Positions 62,811 to 64,000 of a stretch of DNA of 64,000 bases are shown piece by piece. The notes beneath the pieces were generated by a model. It worked only from the letters and a program-made list of their open reading frames with translations. It was not told where the DNA came from and searched no databases. The position numbers were made by a program, and so were the translations under genes. Within the stretch, counting starts at the first letter, position 1, and each line of letters opens with the position of its first letter. This stretch comes from Saprospiraceae bacterium (GTDB lineage Bacteria; Bacteroidota; Bacteroidia; Chitinophagales; Saprospiraceae), in assembly GCA_021604865.1 (NCBI GenBank), contig BQJU01000027.1:29687-93686 (forward strand), given 5' to 3'.

Positions 62811-63743
62811 ATGCAAATCAAACGTATTATCCTTTTATTAGTGCTTGCCCTCTCCACCACCTTATGCCTGAATGCACAAAGCCGGGTGGAACAAAGGGCA
62901 AAAAACAGGGCCAATCAGAATGTTGACCGCGAGATAGACAAAGCAGTGGATAAAACCTTCGATAAGGTAGGCGACATTTTTAAAAAGAAGAAAAAGAAAA
63001 AAAAGGAGGCAGATTTAGAGACCGTTGAAGAGGAAGAAGTCATGACAGAGGAAGAAATCGAGCGCCAAAGACAGGAAATGATCACCCGAATGATGGGTGG
63101 CGGCAGCAGCGAAGACTGGGAGCCGATTAAAAATGAATTTCAGATCAGCTTTGATGCCGAAATCAAAAACCTGACAAAAGGTAAGGAAGAGATCATGCAT
63201 GCGACCTACACTTTTGATACCTGGAAAACCGGCATGACCCTCAAAACCGAAAATGAGGAAGAAATGCGTATGATTCTGGACAATCAAGAAGGTTCCATGA
63301 CGACGATAATGGAACAAGATGGTAAAAAACAGGGCTATAAGATGCGGCAGCAGGTGGTTAATATGGCTGACAATGTTACGGATGATGACATTAAAATCAC
63401 TAAAACCAGTGAGACCAAAACCATCAACGGCTATTTCTGCACCAAATATATTGTGGAAATGGATCATGGGACTTCTTCGGCTTGGATAACACAGGATATT
63501 AAACTGGACTTCAATATGCTAATGCAAAGCATGCGTGTGAAACAACAGAAAAAGCAAAAGTCTGGAGGTATCAACCTCTCAGCATACCAGGGACTGGAAG
63601 GCATGCCCATTCAAACCACCTATGTTTCTAAAAACAATAAGGAAACATCGATTGTAACCATGAGTAACATCAAAACAGGTGATAAGATCAACCGGAAAAC
63701 CCTGGATACTTCCGGTGTAGAAATTATGAGTATGGGATTCTAG
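62811..63743 (+). CDS. DUF4412 secreted protein
   Basis: 310 aa with a signal peptide (LLVLALSTTLCLNAQ). A basic/acidic helical region (VEQRAKNRANQNVDREIDKA, KKKKKKKKEAD) is followed by a beta domain characteristic of DUF4412 (ISFDAEIKNLTKGKEEI, TINGYFCTKYIVEMDHGTSS, SAWITQDIKLDFNMLMQSM). Found widely in Bacteroidota; role unknown, probably periplasmic. Confidence 0.85.
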   Translation: MQIKRIILLLVLALSTTLCLNAQSRVEQRAKNRANQNVDREIDKAVDKTFDKVGDIFKKKKKKKKEADLETVEEEEVMTEEEIERQRQEMITRMMGGGSSEDWEPIKNEFQISFDAEIKNLTKGKEEIMHATYTFDTWKTGMTLKTENEEEMRMILDNQEGSMTTIMEQDGKKQGYKMRQQVVNMADNVTDDDIKITKTSETKTINGYFCTKYIVEMDHGTSSAWITQDIKLDFNMLMQSMRVKQQKKQKSGGINLSAYQGLEGMPIQTTYVSKNNKETSIVTMSNIKTGDKINRKTLDTSGVEIMSMGF

Positions 63744-63771
63744 CATAGGCTTATACAATACCCCTGAAACC

Positions 63772-64000
63772 ATGCAGCAAGATATTTTCAAAACCCTCGG
63801 ATTTAGTCTGCACTACGAAGACTGCAAAGGCGATTTTGCTCATGCACAACAACTTTTAGATAGCTGGAAAGCCGTTGCCGAAGCAGATCCCAGCTTGGCT
63901 TTCCAGCTACATTTCTGGCAGGCAATGATTCATTTCCTTACGGGTACGCTATACCAGATGGAGGCTTCGTTGGATCAATGTCAGGAAATAGCAGGAGACA
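63772..64000 (+). CDS. Partial gene, helical N-terminus (3' end outside window)
   Basis: ATG at 63772, 28 bp after the DUF4412 gene, open to the window end (76 codons). MQQDIFKTLGFSLHYEDCKG, then FAHAQQLLDSWKAVAEADPS and FQLHFWQAMIHFLTGTLYQ suggest TPR-like helices. No signal peptide. Family not identifiable from the fragment. Confidence 0.6.
   Translation, partial: MQQDIFKTLGFSLHYEDCKGDFAHAQQLLDSWKAVAEADPSLAFQLHFWQAMIHFLTGTLYQMEASLDQCQEIAGD

Noticed and set aside
1..64000. tRNA or rRNA genes
   Set aside because: I saw no T-arm consensus with a matching acceptor stem, and no rRNA-like stretches; a tRNA scan would be decisive.

Overview
The window looks like chromosome from a Bacteroidota of the Saprospiria/Cytophagia type. 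The evidence is a set of type IX secretion sorting domains (types A and B), a CHU_C gliding-associated domain, SusE/SusF-like repeats, a MurF-alanine racemase fusion, a Rho factor with a long Arg/Ser-rich insertion, GEVED, PD40-OmpA and DUF4412 proteins, and promoters matching the Bacteroidota TTG-N17-20-TAnnTTTG form (best examples before rpmH, vapB and the PpiC operon). There is no Shine-Dalgarno pattern. I recognised no tRNA, rRNA, CRISPR array, intact insertion sequence or phage genes.

Layout. 0-3.4 kb: end of a SusE/SusF-like outer-membrane protein, two thioredoxin-fold lipoproteins, a decayed GxxExxY gene and a VapBC-like pair. 3.5-7.0 kb: dnaE. 7.0-8.4 kb: 1.4 kb without genes, rich in short palindromes and a duplicated repeat block. 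8.4-18.7 kb: an accessory island. It holds an effector-associated-domain (EAD11-like) protein whose kinase domain has lost its catalytic residues and whose C-terminus is a globin; a truncated second copy of that gene with a 115-nt perfectly conserved start/leader segment; a four-gene operon (unknown 241-aa protein, subtilase with catalytic Ser and oxyanion Asn replaced, pentein/guanidine-modifying enzyme, unknown 156-aa protein); a Bacteroidota helical-repeat protein; and an EAD11-like protein fused to a putative phage-abortive-infection (putAbiC) domain. I read this as a probable biological-conflict or signalling island, by inference.

18.7-39.3 kb is mostly housekeeping: MFS transporter, NamZ-like muramidase, a three-gene periplasmic PpiC/SurA chaperone operon, murF-alr, gcvH, VanZ-like protein, TonB, TPR protein, rpmH, frr, membrane Zn peptidase, serS, rho and an MscS channel. 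39.4-52.5 kb: a T9SS subtilase, a second cluster of the 8.4-kb repeat, a five-gene envelope operon (ExbB/MotA-like channel, ExbD-like partner, double zinc ribbon, outer-membrane barrel, basic secreted protein), map, an Omp28-like T9SS protein, a CHU_C protein, a serine hydrolase and truA. 52.7-64 kb: a giant FG-GAP/ASPIC-UnbV protein, a 2,2-dialkylglycine decarboxylase-like enzyme, PD40-OmpA protein, TPR proteins, an esterase-like hydrolase and a DUF4412 protein.

How the parts work together. Secreted and envelope proteins dominate the core region. The 11.5-15.4 kb operon is different, because none of its four products has a signal peptide, so it appears to be a cytoplasmic set. The two full EAD11-like proteins and the truncated copy flank that operon within about 10 kb, and such domains are thought to pair homotypically, so they may belong to one network. 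Several repeat families (palindrome blocks, a TATCGA-cored terminator family, a TTTGGAGG element) recur between genes and probably occur across the genome.
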